Positions 55,301 through 64,000 of a stretch of 64,000 bases of DNA are shown here, in pieces. A program made the translations under genes and the position numbers. The stretch covers positions 62,001-126,000 of the forward strand of contig JAQGDQ010000333.1 of assembly GCA_030141605.1 (NCBI GenBank), read 5' to 3'. Under the pieces are notes generated by a model that was not told the origin of the DNA, did no database searches, and saw only the letters and a program-made list of their open reading frames with translations. This stretch comes from Tubiluchus corallicola (Eukaryota > Priapulida > Priapulimorpha > Priapulimorphida > Tubiluchidae). Each line of letters opens with the position of its first letter. Position 1 is the first letter of the stretch.

Positions 55301-58300
55301 CAAATCATTTTGCTGTACTTGCTGTACCGTGCAATAAATTAAAAAAAGTTAAGTGGAACAGTCAAATTATTTAACAAGTACTGCTAGTTTACCTAGTTGG
55401 TATAAGCATGAGCTGCAAAAGTTCAGGTAATAAGAATCAAAATTGCACATTACAGGTCATCATAACTCCACCACCTATACTTGTTGCCATTTTTTGTTTA
55501 ATCTATTTCATACACTTTAGATGAGAATTGCATAAGTTATTAAAATTAGTGTTACAAGATTGAGTCAGAGTTCTGTAAGTGATTACCGTAAATCTTCTAT
55601 TTGTTATCACAGTTTTACGTACCCATCAAAAGAAGAGTTACAAAATAAAATTTAGTAACAAAACAGTTGTTACACTACTATCTAATTGTTAATCATTGTG
55701 TTCAAACCATTGTCACATTATTATAGTATCACTTTTCACTAACAAGCATGAAATATTATTCTGAATCCCTTCAAAATATGCCAACCACCGTATGTGATCG
55801 TGCATGCAAAACCATCCATAGTACACAAGGTATCAATTTTTAGTTATTCTTATTCTTATTCTCCTGCTCACGCTGATCATTTTGGTATCAGTTTTAGCTC
55901 TCTACCTTGTTACTGAGCTGAGATATTGACATTCATAGTTGAGCGGATGGTGGAAAAATCGAAACTAAACTTGGGAGAAAGGGCATTCGCGATCTCACGA
56001 ATCTTATTGGGTCAAATGCTTGCAACAGCAAAATTTAATGAATTTGTTTATGCATTTGCTACAGCATTTCTATAGGAACAGCAGTTTACAAACTAATTCA
56101 ATAGATAACTTTGGTAGCCTACAGCATGCCAATCATAATTAGAAAAAACAAGTTTGAAATCGTGATCGGTACGCAGAGTGTACCAATTGAAGTAACGCCG
56201 ATTTTTTCCTGCAGTACAAACATCCGAAATGGTAAGGGTGTATTTTTTTTATTAATTTTTCTAATAAAAACTAATATTTTAGGCAAAATAACAATACAGC
56301 ATGATAGCAAAATAGCCTTAGATTAGAAAAAAAACAAAATCCGAAGATTGATAAAAATTGACAATTCTGACTTTTTTGACTTCTAGCTCTATAAATAAAT
56401 TAGTGCACTATGGACGGTTTTGCTATGCACGGTCACACATATTGGTCATGATAGTCACACTTTGTTTAGGCAAGTTTTGAAAGAAACAGTTTTACCACAA
56501 ACTAAAAGCATTTATATGGTTAATATAGCCGTTAATGTATGATTACTGTCAGAAAGCAACGAGTAGATTGTGGGCAGATTATGAGAGATATTTTCAGCAT
56601 CTACATTTAGGTGTTTGGTTAAAACTGGAATTTCCAAATAAACGATTGACCACTTTTTTACTTGTTCCACGAAACTACTTTTGGAATCTGTGGACTATGA
56701 AATCCATTATGACCAGTTTTTAATCAACGTATTTTTTTATTTATAATGTATTATTATGAGAACACAAGGTTCAATGTAAGAAATCTATAAATTTACGTAT
56801 CTTATAGGATATCTATCCATCAAAAAATGGATGATCAATAGGAACAATAAGCTGCCATTTAAGGTAATAAAGAATACTGTTTTTAAATTGCCTAGCTTTG
56901 AGCTAATGCAGTATTCATTGATAATATTTTTGTCAAATTATTGTAATTTCTTTTATGCATGTATTATTCATGGGACAACTAGACTCCTAACAGCAGGAGC
57001 ATTATTTACATCGAAACTGAAAGTAGCTAAATTATAAACAACTGCAATCATATGCAATATACAATGCACAACAAAATTGTTAAACTTCTTGGACATTAAG
57101 CAAAATGCAGCCATGCCAGGGGTAACTTGCTCTAATTCAAAACATTTGAATAATCATGAGTAGATAAAAATGCTCTTACCGTGCATTGAATGCAAGCTCC
57201 TATTTTTTCTCTGCACACACAACAAATCAGATCCCACCGACTTGTGGGAATAGCCGAAATGTTAGCAATGGGTTCCATAGTGTCCGGGCAGACAATCTTC
57301 ACCTCAGGGATCCAGAGGGCGCAGCTCACGTGAGCCCACTTTGCACCACTTCTAAATACAATTGCATGATTTCGAACCATTAAGATTTTAGTTACCATTA
57401 TGTTAAGTTATTTTGTGTGTCTAGCATTTACTTATTTTTAACAAATTCCATAATTTATTTGTGGAAGTATTTGCCAGACCAGTTTATCAATTTTACATTT
57501 TAGGAGTAAACAGTTATAACCAAAAGTTTCTAGTTGGTTTAACACTGTAAATGTTAAGAGAAGAATGAAAAATAAAAATGGACGTATTCACCAGGAACTT
57601 TTGAAAACTCTTTGCCTAAAACTAATAATGTATATAACTAAAACACATCTTAATGAATACTCACTTTGTGGCCTTCATCGCTCCTCCTTTGACTGGACAG
57701 AATAAACAAGATGGCCGTATACGAAGAGCACAAGTGCAACAAAGCCAGTCTCCCTCAGGTATGGTTTGAATACCATAACAAGCTTGATGCACGCAGATAT
57801 CACACCCATCACAGAAAACAATCTCATTACCTTCTTCACTGTCAGGCTACATGACAAACAGAAAGCTATTTGGTTAGTTCATCCAGTGAGACGACACATA
57901 AGCTACCAAGTTGACGAGAAAAATCTAATTTACAAAATTTAAAACAAAAGTATTATAGTTGATTTTCTAGATATCAACACAGCTATCTACTAGACTTTTT
58001 ATATATCAATTTCAGGCTTTACATAAAATGACTAATAATTACTTAGTTACTGTTTAGCAGGCTAATATCAAACAATTATTTCACATATAAATCACTTACC
58101 CATGACATACTTAACGAAATTTTTACCCATCTTTACAAATTTTTTATCTTCTGAATCTTATTGTGAATATTAGTTAAAATATTAAGATTACATTATGTAT
58201 GCATTTAACAGTTACAGAAAACCCTTAGGTTGCTTGCAATTCAGCTTCAAGTTTCAAAATTTGCCAAAATACTCACAGATTTGCAGACGTCACATTTTGT

Positions 58301-61300
58301 GGCTTCATCAAACTCTATTCCAAGTCCTTCTCCTAATCTAAGAGCACGCTGTATTGACACATGTGACTGAGTTTCTAATTCATCAATAATTATTTCCATC
58401 ATTTCTTCAGAAATTGGCTGCAAGTCTGAAAAAGAATTAAATAGTACAGACTCCATGCATTCTCTTGTTTAGATTTAGAAAACAACATTTATCTAAAATT
58501 TCACTGAACCAAAAAGCTTCGCAATTGCTAGCAATGGGAATCTGGCTGTAGTAGATGCCTAACAACAGAGGCATTAAAATCGAAACTGAAAGTAGCTGAA
58601 TTATGAACAAGTACAATCATATGCAATACACCATGTAGACGTCACGTTTTGTGGCGAACCAAAAAATATGGTTTTGTGGCGAACCAAAAACACAATTGGT
58701 TTTGTGGCGAACCAAAAAATTTCCCAACTGCTAGCAATGGGACCTGGCTGTTTACACCTGTAAGAACTTATCTAGACATATATTAGTGAATACATGAATA
58801 AGGTTTTTTGTACAATGCTTTTCATAGAGAGAACAAATCAGTACAATGCAAATTAAAACATATCACACAAAGGTAGGACCTACTTAATCGGATGTGGTTT
58901 ACTATTAAGACAAATCTTCTACCATAAAATGCTGAACTACAGAGGCGTCTAGGATAGAATCAGAATACAGAATGAAACCAGTGGTCAGCCCTACCTTTCC
59001 AACTTAGCGCAGCATTGCTTAACTTTGATCATTAAGCAGCGACTACAATGACATCAGTACACGCATCAATAGCAGACTTGATAGCTTTTAGTTTGCCACT
59101 TTTAAAAAAACGATTGCAATTCATTTGCAAAAAACATATATGAAGTTAAAGTTGCGTTTCAAGAATTATCTTCGAAGCAGTGCCTAGCAGAAAAATGAAG
59201 ATCTGATACAAAGTGTTGCAGTATGTTACAAAAGAACCCTAAATGATGATCACACAGTACTGCCAATTTACAAATAATGTTAAATCGATCGGTTCGTATA
59301 ATGAAAAATAGTAATTGTGTGCTATTTTCATTCAGTCTTTCATCTTTAACGACCTAAGCTTTAACAATAGCTAAGCAAAATTTCAAAGGAGAATAAATAA
59401 ATAATTAACTGAGAAACAAAAAGATTTTGCTATACCTAATGCAAGCTTGGTAAACCAAAGATACACTAACTTTCATGTTATTACAACTACCGTGGGATCT
59501 TTTTTAATCATAAATTTAGTCGTTAATGTATTTCAGTTCACTGTGCTTGGTTGTTTGTTATTTCATGTATTGTCCATTATGTTGTTGTTTTGTTTTTTGT
59601 GAAGATGCTATATATATAATAAATTATAAATTATTTATCAAACTGAAAAACTAGAATTTTATTACTGTTTTACTAGATTACATCTTATCAAAGCTGCAAT
59701 AACCTTCTAGTATGCAATTATATATGTATTTTGTACAATACATGTACTCTGATACTATCATTAACAGTAATTAGAATAAAACTGTCAAAATTTTTCAGTA
59801 ATTTTAACTATGAAGTTTGTCAAATTCTCAACCATAGCATTTGCCTTAAAATGGATGCAAACAACTTTAAAATGTAATGAACCACTTTAACAAATTAATA
59901 GCATGAATTCACAAATTGAAATGTTTGGGGGTGTGATTCTGAAGTTAATGTTGTTACTAATAATTAAAGTTTAGTAATGGCAGGTTTGTGTTTATGAAAA
60001 GTAGCCTGTCGTAGTTTCCACATAGCGCACCCGTCATTGTAAATTTGACCTGCTTATGAGAACATCTGTTCAGAATATACACCTAATGGAGGAGCTGCAA
60101 GGCACACTCTTGCAATCTTAGCTATACGAGGAAATTTATCCATATTTTCTTTCCACTGAAGATACTGGTTTTCAGTATGACTGATGGCTGCGCCACTTAA
60201 GTACTAAGCAAGTTCTTTCGCAGCTTTATTTTGAAATGTTTTTTACTGGTCAAGCTGACTTGCTTCACAGTCTTCTTTTATACCAGATCATTATAACTCG
60301 ACCAGTAATTGTTATCTTGCATTTGTTCAGTTTGCTGTTGATCCACTAAAATGTTGTAAGTTACTTTTTCTTCTCAGCTTTCATCATCATATCTTTTTTA
60401 ATAATGTCACTAACATTATATCACGCTTCTTATAGCAATTATCTGCTGGAACTGCACGCAAAAATTGTTATTATTTCACCTGTAACCCAAGGTTTTGCTT
60501 GCTGACATAACATCAAATTATCTTTGTCAAGCCGATTGTTATCAAATCATTTGAAGAAATACAGTTTATAACATGGATCAACTGTCTTGGCAATCACAAA
60601 ATTCTTGTTTTTTGTCATACTTGTATCAACGGTTTGAAATAGGTGTTGCATCTCATCAGCCAATTCTTTTTTCATCGTTTCCACACTGGTTCAGTGTTTC
60701 CGGATCAGTTCTCTAAAGGCATATTACCAGAGTAACTACTTGGGGTACGTCCAATGAAATAGCGGTTTCTTTGCGAGAACTACCCAGTTTTCTAATTTGC
60801 TCAAAAAGAGACAGCAAGCATAGAATTTTGTCGACTGTTTTCCACCGGCCTTTGTCAGGAATTCTAATATTGTTTGTGTCAAAAGCACACTGTCTTAAAA
60901 TTCGCTGTTGTTCAAATGCTCTCTGGAGCATGAAAAAAGTACTGTTCCATCGCGTTGTCAGTGACTGCAGTAACTTATTTTGAGGACATTTGTATTCAAC
61001 TTGTACTTCACTAAGCTTAGTGCTGCTTTCTGATTAAAATGTGTAGTTATATTTTTAATTATAGCAATCACATCACTCACTGTACAATGAGCTAACACCG
61101 CTTTCTGAATAACAAGATGCAAGTGAATGCAAGAAGCAAGCAATTTTGGATATGTTTGCTCAAGTAGTTGCACGGTTCATATTGCTAGCATTGTCACATA
61201 CTAAGACATGCAGGTCTTCATCACCTATTTTTGATTCAGTAAACATTTTATTAAAAACTGTAGCTATATTTTCACCAGTACGAATACCTGGAAATGACTT

Positions 61301-63914
61301 TCAATGCAGTACATAATTACGATAATCAAGTTCAGGAGATGATAACCATTATGCACTAAGGCTAAATAAAACTGCTATTGTTTTGGCTTGTTCAAATGTC
61401 ACTGGTTATGCTAACTTTGGTCTTGCACTGTACATTCTCCATTTCAAGGATGTCACAGACTTTCGACTTTACACGACTATAAATGTCAGGAACTACTGTC
61501 CTTGTAACAGGCGAGAAGGCAATTCGTATCTTGGTCCGACAGACAAAATCAACCTAGTGAAATTAGCATTTTCAATCACTAAAATGATTGATTGTCAATT
61601 GCAATCATTTCTCTTATACAATATGAGAGGTTTTGGAACAGCTGTCATTTTATGTCCCATATTTTCTTTTTCTCATATATGTTCCATATTCAAACGTTTC
61701 TGTCAGTGTAGGTTGAGCTGCTACTTTTAGCTCTTTGGCTACATTCGCTTCCCTTAATTTCAGCTCTTTTTCTTTTTGCAAAGTTGCGTATTCTGGCTTA
61801 TGTTTAATTTTTACATAGTTTAATAAACCACTAATTCCATACACTCGCTTTTCAATTGCACTGCTGCGGGACAGTGCAGCATAACATAACTGCCCTCGAC
61901 TTGTCTATTTTGCTGATTTGAAAAAAAAAAGCCACACGCCCGAGCGTCTCATAATTTACAAAAAATGTTTAACGGTAACAATAGGTGTTTTAACTTAAGT
62001 CGACACTGTCGGCTACACTACAATACAAGTGCAGCAGCAGATATTATGGGGATTTTTTAGCCACACTGAATAAACGTTTGTCATGTGTCACTGCATGAAG
62101 ATACTAGGGATGTCACGAATCTGAAATTACGAAACGCGAATGTACACTGAATCTTATTTTCATAATAATTTTCTAATCCGAATCTCAGTTTAAAAGTATT
62201 TTCAGACGCGAATCGAATTAGAAACTCAAATTTTCAGTTTGTTGTTTCAACCGAATCTTTTTCGAATCCATCACACTTTGCATCCAAATTACAGCAGATT
62301 GGTAAGACAGCAGTGTTTTACGAAGAATTACAGATGTACTGTTCGGGAGCAGCACGTTTGACAGTAATTTGGCAATAATAAAAACTATAGAGTATAGATG
62401 ATCTAATTATTTTGTAACAGCTTTTTGTGCCGATGCCAACAATATAACGTGATCCGTTAGTCAAAAAATTCCTCATAGTGCCTTTACCTACACCCCAAGA
62501 GTCCGTGTAATGTGGATGACAAAAAATTCGGCCATTTAAGCCACATAGTGCATTGTTAGCGAAGCCACGTCGTGCGTTGTTAGCAAAACCGCGTTCTGTC
62601 AAAGTAATACAAGAAATCTTAGCATTTTTGTCGAAACTAGCACTTAAAATCATAATGTGACCCGTGCTTTCGCTTAAAACTTCATGAGTTGGACACATGC
62701 TGAAAATGAATATGGCGATGTCGGCATATTTACAGGAGGGCAAAATTACCAAAAAAGGCAGCAATTTCAGGATATTGCCAAAAATTTTAAAGCTAGATGA
62801 GCGTATAATGCTTTTATAACAAAGCACAACCGAATCGCCTCTGTAGCCAAAGCTAAATGGGATTTTTTTCAAAATTCCCTGCCGAATCAGGTCAGATTTG
62901 AAGTAACTTAGATCAAAGCTCTGATTCAGATTCGGTTTCGAAACTCCAGTTCTGTCGGAGCTTCGCGACATTCCTAGAAGGTACACAATAATATCTCATA
63001 CAAATGGGAAAAAAATGTGTGTGAAGTTTTCGCCAAATGCAAACATAGCCAAAACGATCTCGCGAGACTTTTGGTATAATTTTGTTTATTTATTTTCGTC
63101 ACTTAAACTATTCAAAAACCGTTTTCAATAGCCCATTACAAAAACCGTATTATCATGAATACCGAAGTTTTATAACTACCATTGTGATGACAGAGATAAC
63201 TAATGAATGTTTAAAAATGACATTCAAGTATTTTTGACACACTTAATAATGTGGCACTGGTTTCAAATCTGAACTATTTCAAAACTTTAGCATTATGTTA
63301 CAGTTGCTTGAAAATGAGTTTTACCTTTACAGTCCTAAGTTTATGTTGAACAATGCCAGCTCAACAGTTAAGAATCAATTAATATTGGATAACTGAGACA
63401 TGTTTAAAGCACTACTTTACATGCAAAGCAGGCAGTATATCTAGAATATCCACACTGCACAGTATTTTAGCTAAAGTGAATAAACAAAGCTAGTAAAGAT
63501 GTTAGCAAAACTGTTAAAACTAAAGCCAGAATTTCATGGTACTCAGGAGTAACTGGAAGATCTGACGCAATTATCACTTTCGTTCGGCAATACATTAGTT
63601 ATGAAATCGTTAAAACATGGCTGCAAACACCTATCATCTACAAGATACTAATAAAATTTTTAGAAAATATTGCAAATGTGTTGATGAACATGAAAATGAA
63701 AAACAAATGGCATACCAGCAATTAGTCTATCAGCATTAACCATGTGTAACCAGCTGACATCAGCATCATCAAGATCATAGCGACAAACTCGGAATGCTCT
63801 TCTTTCAACTGTTTGTAGCTGATGAATGTGGTTTTGAAAAAAATCATCACGCAATGAACGCAGAAGTTTTTTCGGCCTGTAAATGGACAATACTTGCACC
63901 ACCGACAACAACAT
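35187..63914 (-). CDS. JADE: JADE-family PHD-finger protein gene (spliced, 5' incomplete)
   Basis: Host gene on the minus strand. JADE proteins are nuclear scaffolds of HBO1 (KAT7)-ING4/5-MEAF6 histone acetyltransferase complexes and read histone H3 through a PHD-knuckle-PHD module. Nine coding exons join with consistent phase through eight GT-AG introns: 63914/63876-63716, 58425-58277, 57846-57665, 57351-57180, 54893-54786, 45545-45439, 41496-41376, 40896-40771 and 37331-35187. The known part is about 1,090-1,100 residues: pre-PHD region ([14 protein letters not shown]), PHD1, knuckle, extended PHD2, then the JADE-specific block ending [20 protein letters not shown], then a tail of about 700 residues. 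Vertebrate JADEs are about 790-840 residues in total, so this tail is unusually long. The first exons lie beyond the right edge of the window. BRPF and AF10 families were considered; the post-PHD block favours JADE (fly homologue: rhinoceros). Confidence 0.92.
37332..40770 (-). other. JADE intron (terminal)
   Basis: About 3.4 kb, AT-rich. Contains a purine-rich stretch at 38020-38130. The patch 39700-39840 has a protein-like frame ([18 protein letters not shown]), possibly an old element. No other supported feature. Confidence 0.5.
40771..40896 (-). CDS. JADE: JADE exon: post-PHD helical block
   Basis: 42 codons between TTTATTTAG and GTAAGT. It reads [19 protein letters not shown] and ends in [10 protein letters not shown], matching the JADE pattern of FNKPL...LRQDLER that joins to VRNLCYM in the next exon. 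Confidence 0.92.
41376..41496 (-). CDS. JADE: JADE exon: YNYWKLKR motif
   Basis: 121 bases between CTTCTTTCAG and GTAAGT. It encodes [18 protein letters not shown] and [12 protein letters not shown], the diagnostic JADE motif downstream of PHD2, in the region implicated in HBO1 complex assembly. Confidence 0.93.
41817..42306. mobile_element. hAT-type MITE in a JADE intron
   Basis: 490 bp with terminal inverted repeats CAGGGATGAGAAT at the left and ATTCTCATCCCTA at the right (12 of 13 match). Flanked by 8-bp GCATTAGA (41809-41816) and GTATTAGA (42307-42314), a hAT-length duplication with one mismatch. No transposase coding. Confidence 0.75.
42933..43652 (+). CDS. LINE ORF1-like protein of the non-autonomous element
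   Basis: Open frame of about 239 codons from an ATG at 42933 (the start could be a later methionine). The product is basic, lysine/proline-rich and low complexity, with [16 protein letters not shown] near the middle and repeated KEGE-type glycine-rich charge at the end. It resembles the disordered N-terminal region of I/R1/Jockey-type ORF1 proteins. CCHC knuckles, expected further on, are absent. After the stop, 43660-43870 continues in broken frames with ORF1-like sequence ([18 protein letters not shown], then [16 protein letters not shown]), indicating a frameshifted remainder. Confidence 0.6.
   Translation: MPPFVDKSVSIRSLISSVRRGLVSASRLLGWSLPVLKNHKTNEMYKKEKSSSARLTTLTKLKPAGNKPVKAGSSREPNLKPEQPEITEFLEGKKTDDMQVSEKGNPWTTKTSKGPASSECTLNTVPAPEGVDTRNPGAPNEPSKPEESKQMGKNHEKNRRKKEKRRLLKGVSAMSIANQEEAPTPNPSVVKKRTSSALSTPSPISNVKRPRGDSGQAGRKGEEGQKGEGTEGSSKAPRL
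43934..44904 (+). CDS. LINE ORF2 remnant: RNase H domain and zinc knuckle
   Basis: Open to 44904. RNase H motifs are complete: [15 protein letters not shown] (first D), [16 protein letters not shown] (E), [12 protein letters not shown] (D), [20 protein letters not shown] (H and last D). A C-terminal region of I/R1-type LINEs follows: [16 protein letters not shown] and a knuckle [18 protein letters not shown]. No RT motifs precede it. The frame has no stop across nearly 1 kb, so RNase H may have stayed under selection or the insertion is recent. I chose the first ATG; translation in life may depend on upstream sequence. Confidence 0.8.
45439..45545 (-). CDS. JADE: JADE exon: end of PHD2
   Basis: 107 bases between TTTTGTTAG and GTGTGT. 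Begins [19 protein letters not shown] supplies the last zinc ligands of the extended PHD. The remainder is a charged linker ending RLA. The last two bases pair with G of the next exon to form an arginine codon. Confidence 0.92.
45546..48779 (-). other. JADE intron, unannotated part
   Basis: AT-rich without supported genes. A poly-G run lies at about 46206-46218. The remaining open frames are short and lack domains. Confidence 0.5.
48780..49258 (-). pseudogene. Penelope-like element, 3' fragment (minus)
   Basis: Minus-strand fragment aligning with 52870-53060 and 53600-53840 of the plus copy. It encodes remains of the C-terminal end of a Penelope RT-endonuclease ([11 protein letters not shown]-like context, degenerate), followed by a 3' UTR with GGTTCTGCTTATTTAAACTG, TACCACTGGTGCTGACAGC and the GTCGAAACTTTTGGACATG block. 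Many stops. Confidence 0.6.
49259..49375 (+). repeat. Penelope-like element, 3' UTR fragment (plus)
   Basis: Short direct match to 53715-53830 (TTAAACTGGT, GTATAATGTACCACTGATGA, ATCGAAATGTTTGGACATG). It lies back to back with the minus fragment. Confidence 0.6.
49376..51534. other. Unassigned sequence between Penelope fragments
   Basis: About 2.2 kb that separates two minus-strand Penelope pieces overlapping by about 50 bases in element coordinates. A (GTT)n-rich start is followed by no recognised coding domain or terminal repeat. Confidence 0.35.
51535..52093 (-). pseudogene. Penelope-like RT-endonuclease fragment (minus)
   Basis: Minus-strand frames read [27 protein letters not shown] and [10 protein letters not shown], then [20 protein letters not shown] and [10 protein letters not shown]. 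This is the Penelope linker and GIY-YIG endonuclease order (GP.SL...VF...FKD.IP...C..C...GKT.RH...RI.EH). The residues between the CxxC and GKT that carry the Y-x-G part are missing. Ends at the head-to-head junction near 52094. Confidence 0.75.
52094..53840 (+). pseudogene. Penelope-like RT-endonuclease copy (plus), with MITE insertion
   Basis: Starts at RT motif B ([13 protein letters not shown]). The YVDD region is degenerate. It continues [55 protein letters not shown], then the GIY-YIG part [10 protein letters not shown] and [20 protein letters not shown], ending [15 protein letters not shown]. The 3' UTR resumes at 53600 after a Tigger-like MITE. Like the minus copy, it lacks the Y-x-G bases before GKT. 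Multiple stops and frameshifts. Confidence 0.78.
53066..53598 (-). mobile_element. Tigger/pogo-like MITE inside the Penelope copy
   Basis: Bounded by TA (53064-53065 and 53599-53600). The left end is CAGTAGTACCTCGAGATACG; the right end inverted is AGTGCTCGTGAACCTCAACT, then TACGAAA, an imperfect inverted repeat of TcMar-Tigger type. On the minus strand, an N-terminal transposase remnant reads [16 protein letters not shown], then [24 protein letters not shown], a psq-type helix-turn-helix. The rest of the transposase is deleted. A poly-C run lies at 53168-53180. Confidence 0.75.
54477..54632. repeat. Two-copy tandem repeat of about 82 bp
   Basis: ATTTCRATATTTCTCAATYT, then GCTAGTAACRGTTTG and AATTTCAAATATTTTTAGAT occur twice with few mismatches. 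Confidence 0.85.
54786..54893 (-). CDS. JADE: JADE exon: PHD2 HVTCA segment
   Basis: 36 codons between TTTCTTACAG and GTAATA. Reads [20 protein letters not shown], then [23 protein letters not shown] is the second half of the extended PHD zinc-binding core. Confidence 0.93.
54894..57179 (-). other. JADE intron between PHD2 exons
   Basis: AT-rich without a supported gene. Its right end (56985-57075) carries a copy of a repeat also found at 58550-58635. Confidence 0.5.
56985..57075. repeat. Intronic repeat, copy 1
   Basis: Contains CTAACAGCAGGAGCATT, ATCGAAACTGAAAGTAGCTA and CAATCATATGCAATA; the same order recurs at 58550-58635. Confidence 0.8.
57180..57351 (-). CDS. JADE: JADE exon: extended PHD2 start
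   Basis: 172 bases between GTATTTAG and GTAAGA. Reads [20 protein letters not shown], then [20 protein letters not shown] and GACIQCT, one of the most conserved blocks of JADE/BRPF-type PZP modules. Confidence 0.95.
57665..57846 (-). CDS. JADE: JADE exon: PHD1 and zinc knuckle
   Basis: 182 bases between GTCATGTAG and GTGAGT. Reads [40 protein letters not shown], then the knuckle [12 protein letters not shown]. All PHD1 C4HC3 ligands are present when joined to CDVC of the previous exon. Confidence 0.95.
58277..58425 (-). CDS. JADE: JADE exon: pre-PHD helix and first PHD1 cysteines
   Basis: 149 bases between ATTCTTTTTCAG and GTGAGT. Reads [17 protein letters not shown], then [22 protein letters not shown][IL][ED][YF]DE...CDVC is a standard JADE entry into PHD1. 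Confidence 0.94.
58550..58635. repeat. Intronic repeat, copy 2
   Basis: CTAACAACAGAGGCATT, ATCGAAACTGAAAGTAGCTG and CAATCATATGCAATAC, parallel to copy 1 at 56985-57075. Confidence 0.8.
58637..58719. repeat. Three-copy short tandem repeat next to a JADE exon
   Basis: Three 20-bp units containing TTTTGTGGCGAACCAAAAA at about 58646, 58671 and 58699. The segment before the first unit (AGACGTCACGTTTTGTGGC, 58637-58655) nearly repeats exon sequence at 58285-58303. Confidence 0.85.
59955..61905 (-). pseudogene. hAT/ZBED-type transposase pseudogene
   Basis: Minus-strand relic inside the first large JADE intron. In order: a degenerate BED finger ([29 protein letters not shown]; the first cysteine pair is incomplete) at 61905-61790, a charged linker, then frames reading [38 protein letters not shown] and [31 protein letters not shown] block follows at 61140-61080. 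The C-terminal dimerisation motif reads [20 protein letters not shown], then [13 protein letters not shown] near 60180-60065. Stops and frameshifts throughout. No terminal inverted repeat or duplication was located for this copy. Confidence 0.78.
62105..62976. mobile_element. hAT-type MITE, 872 bp
   Basis: Inverted termini TAGGGATGTCACGAATCT (left) and AGCTTCGCGACATTCCTA (right; inverted TAGGAATGTCGCGAAGCT). Flanked by GAAGATAC (62097-62104) and GAAGGTAC (62977-62984), an 8-bp duplication with one mismatch. The left third is rich in CGAATC/GAATCT subterminal motifs. No transposase is encoded. Confidence 0.8.
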
Positions 63915-64000
63915 CTTGAATAATATTTAAGCAGCATCCGCAGAATAATAACAAGTGCTTTTAAATGACCAAACACACAAAAGTAATACGTAATTTCACT
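62985..64000 (-). other. JADE intronic and exon-flanking sequence
   Basis: Apart from the exon at 63716-63914 I see nothing supportable. Upstream JADE exons must lie beyond the right end of the window. Confidence 0.5.
63716..63914 (-). CDS. JADE: JADE exon: upstream EPC-like region (5' boundary uncertain)
   Basis: Encodes RPKKLLRSL, then [26 protein letters not shown], ending in a split codon before [16 protein letters not shown] is conserved in JADE proteins. The acceptor is either CCATTTACAG (exon from 63876) or TATTCAAG (from 63914). The in-frame VQVLSIY before RPKK mildly favours the longer form. Confidence 0.8.

Noticed and set aside
62318-62986. 222-codon minus-strand open frame
   Set aside because: It runs across the terminal repeat and duplication of the 872-bp MITE, repeats short segments (GFANNA), has no family motif and is best explained by chance.

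Overview
This window is AT-rich genomic DNA from an animal, most likely an invertebrate. I cannot name the species. The evidence is a spliced metazoan gene with GT-AG introns, plus remnants of nearly every class of animal transposon: BEL/Pao, Ty3/gypsy, three or more LINE types, Penelope-like, Helitron-like, IS630/Tc1, Tigger/pogo and hAT. There is no sign of bacterial operons, rRNA, confident tRNA genes or CRISPR.

The only clear host gene lies on the minus strand from about 63.9 kb down to 35.19 kb. It is a JADE-family chromatin gene (PHD finger, zinc knuckle, extended PHD; a scaffold of HBO1 histone acetyltransferase complexes). Nine exons can be placed exactly or nearly so, and reading phase is consistent across all eight introns. 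Its 5' end lies beyond the right edge of the window. The last exon alone encodes about 714 residues of disordered tail, so the protein is longer than vertebrate JADE proteins.

The left half (1-34 kb) is a transposon graveyard. 1-11.7 kb is a BEL/Pao pol gene cut into three pieces by two insertions; the second contains a nearly intact non-LTR retrotransposon (about 7.26-11.26 kb). 14.1-18.0 kb is a Ty3/gypsy element with almost identical LTRs, a 5-bp target duplication and a dead, internally deleted pol. 19.7-21.1 kb holds satellite-like repeats. 21.8-29.5 kb holds two head-to-tail dimers of a Helitron-like element in opposite orientations; one monomer is split by an IS630/Tc1 transposon at a TA site. 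31.7-34.3 kb is bounded by inverted arms of about 217 bp.

The JADE introns carry more elements: a hAT-type MITE (41.8-42.3 kb), a non-autonomous LINE keeping ORF1 and RNase H but lacking endonuclease and most of RT (42.46-45.03 kb, 13-bp target duplication), a nest of Penelope-like fragments with a head-to-head junction at about 52.09 kb, a Tigger-like MITE, a hAT transposase pseudogene (60-61.9 kb) and a second hAT-type MITE (62.1-63.0 kb).

The most notable signals are a correctly phased T-TTT-TTG slippery heptamer immediately before the ORF1 stop of the 7.3-kb LINE, the tandem Helitron-like dimers, the ORF1/RNase H LINE derivative, and two opposed Penelope copies sharing a loss in the nuclease core. 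All assignments come from reading the sequence by eye; no database search was run.
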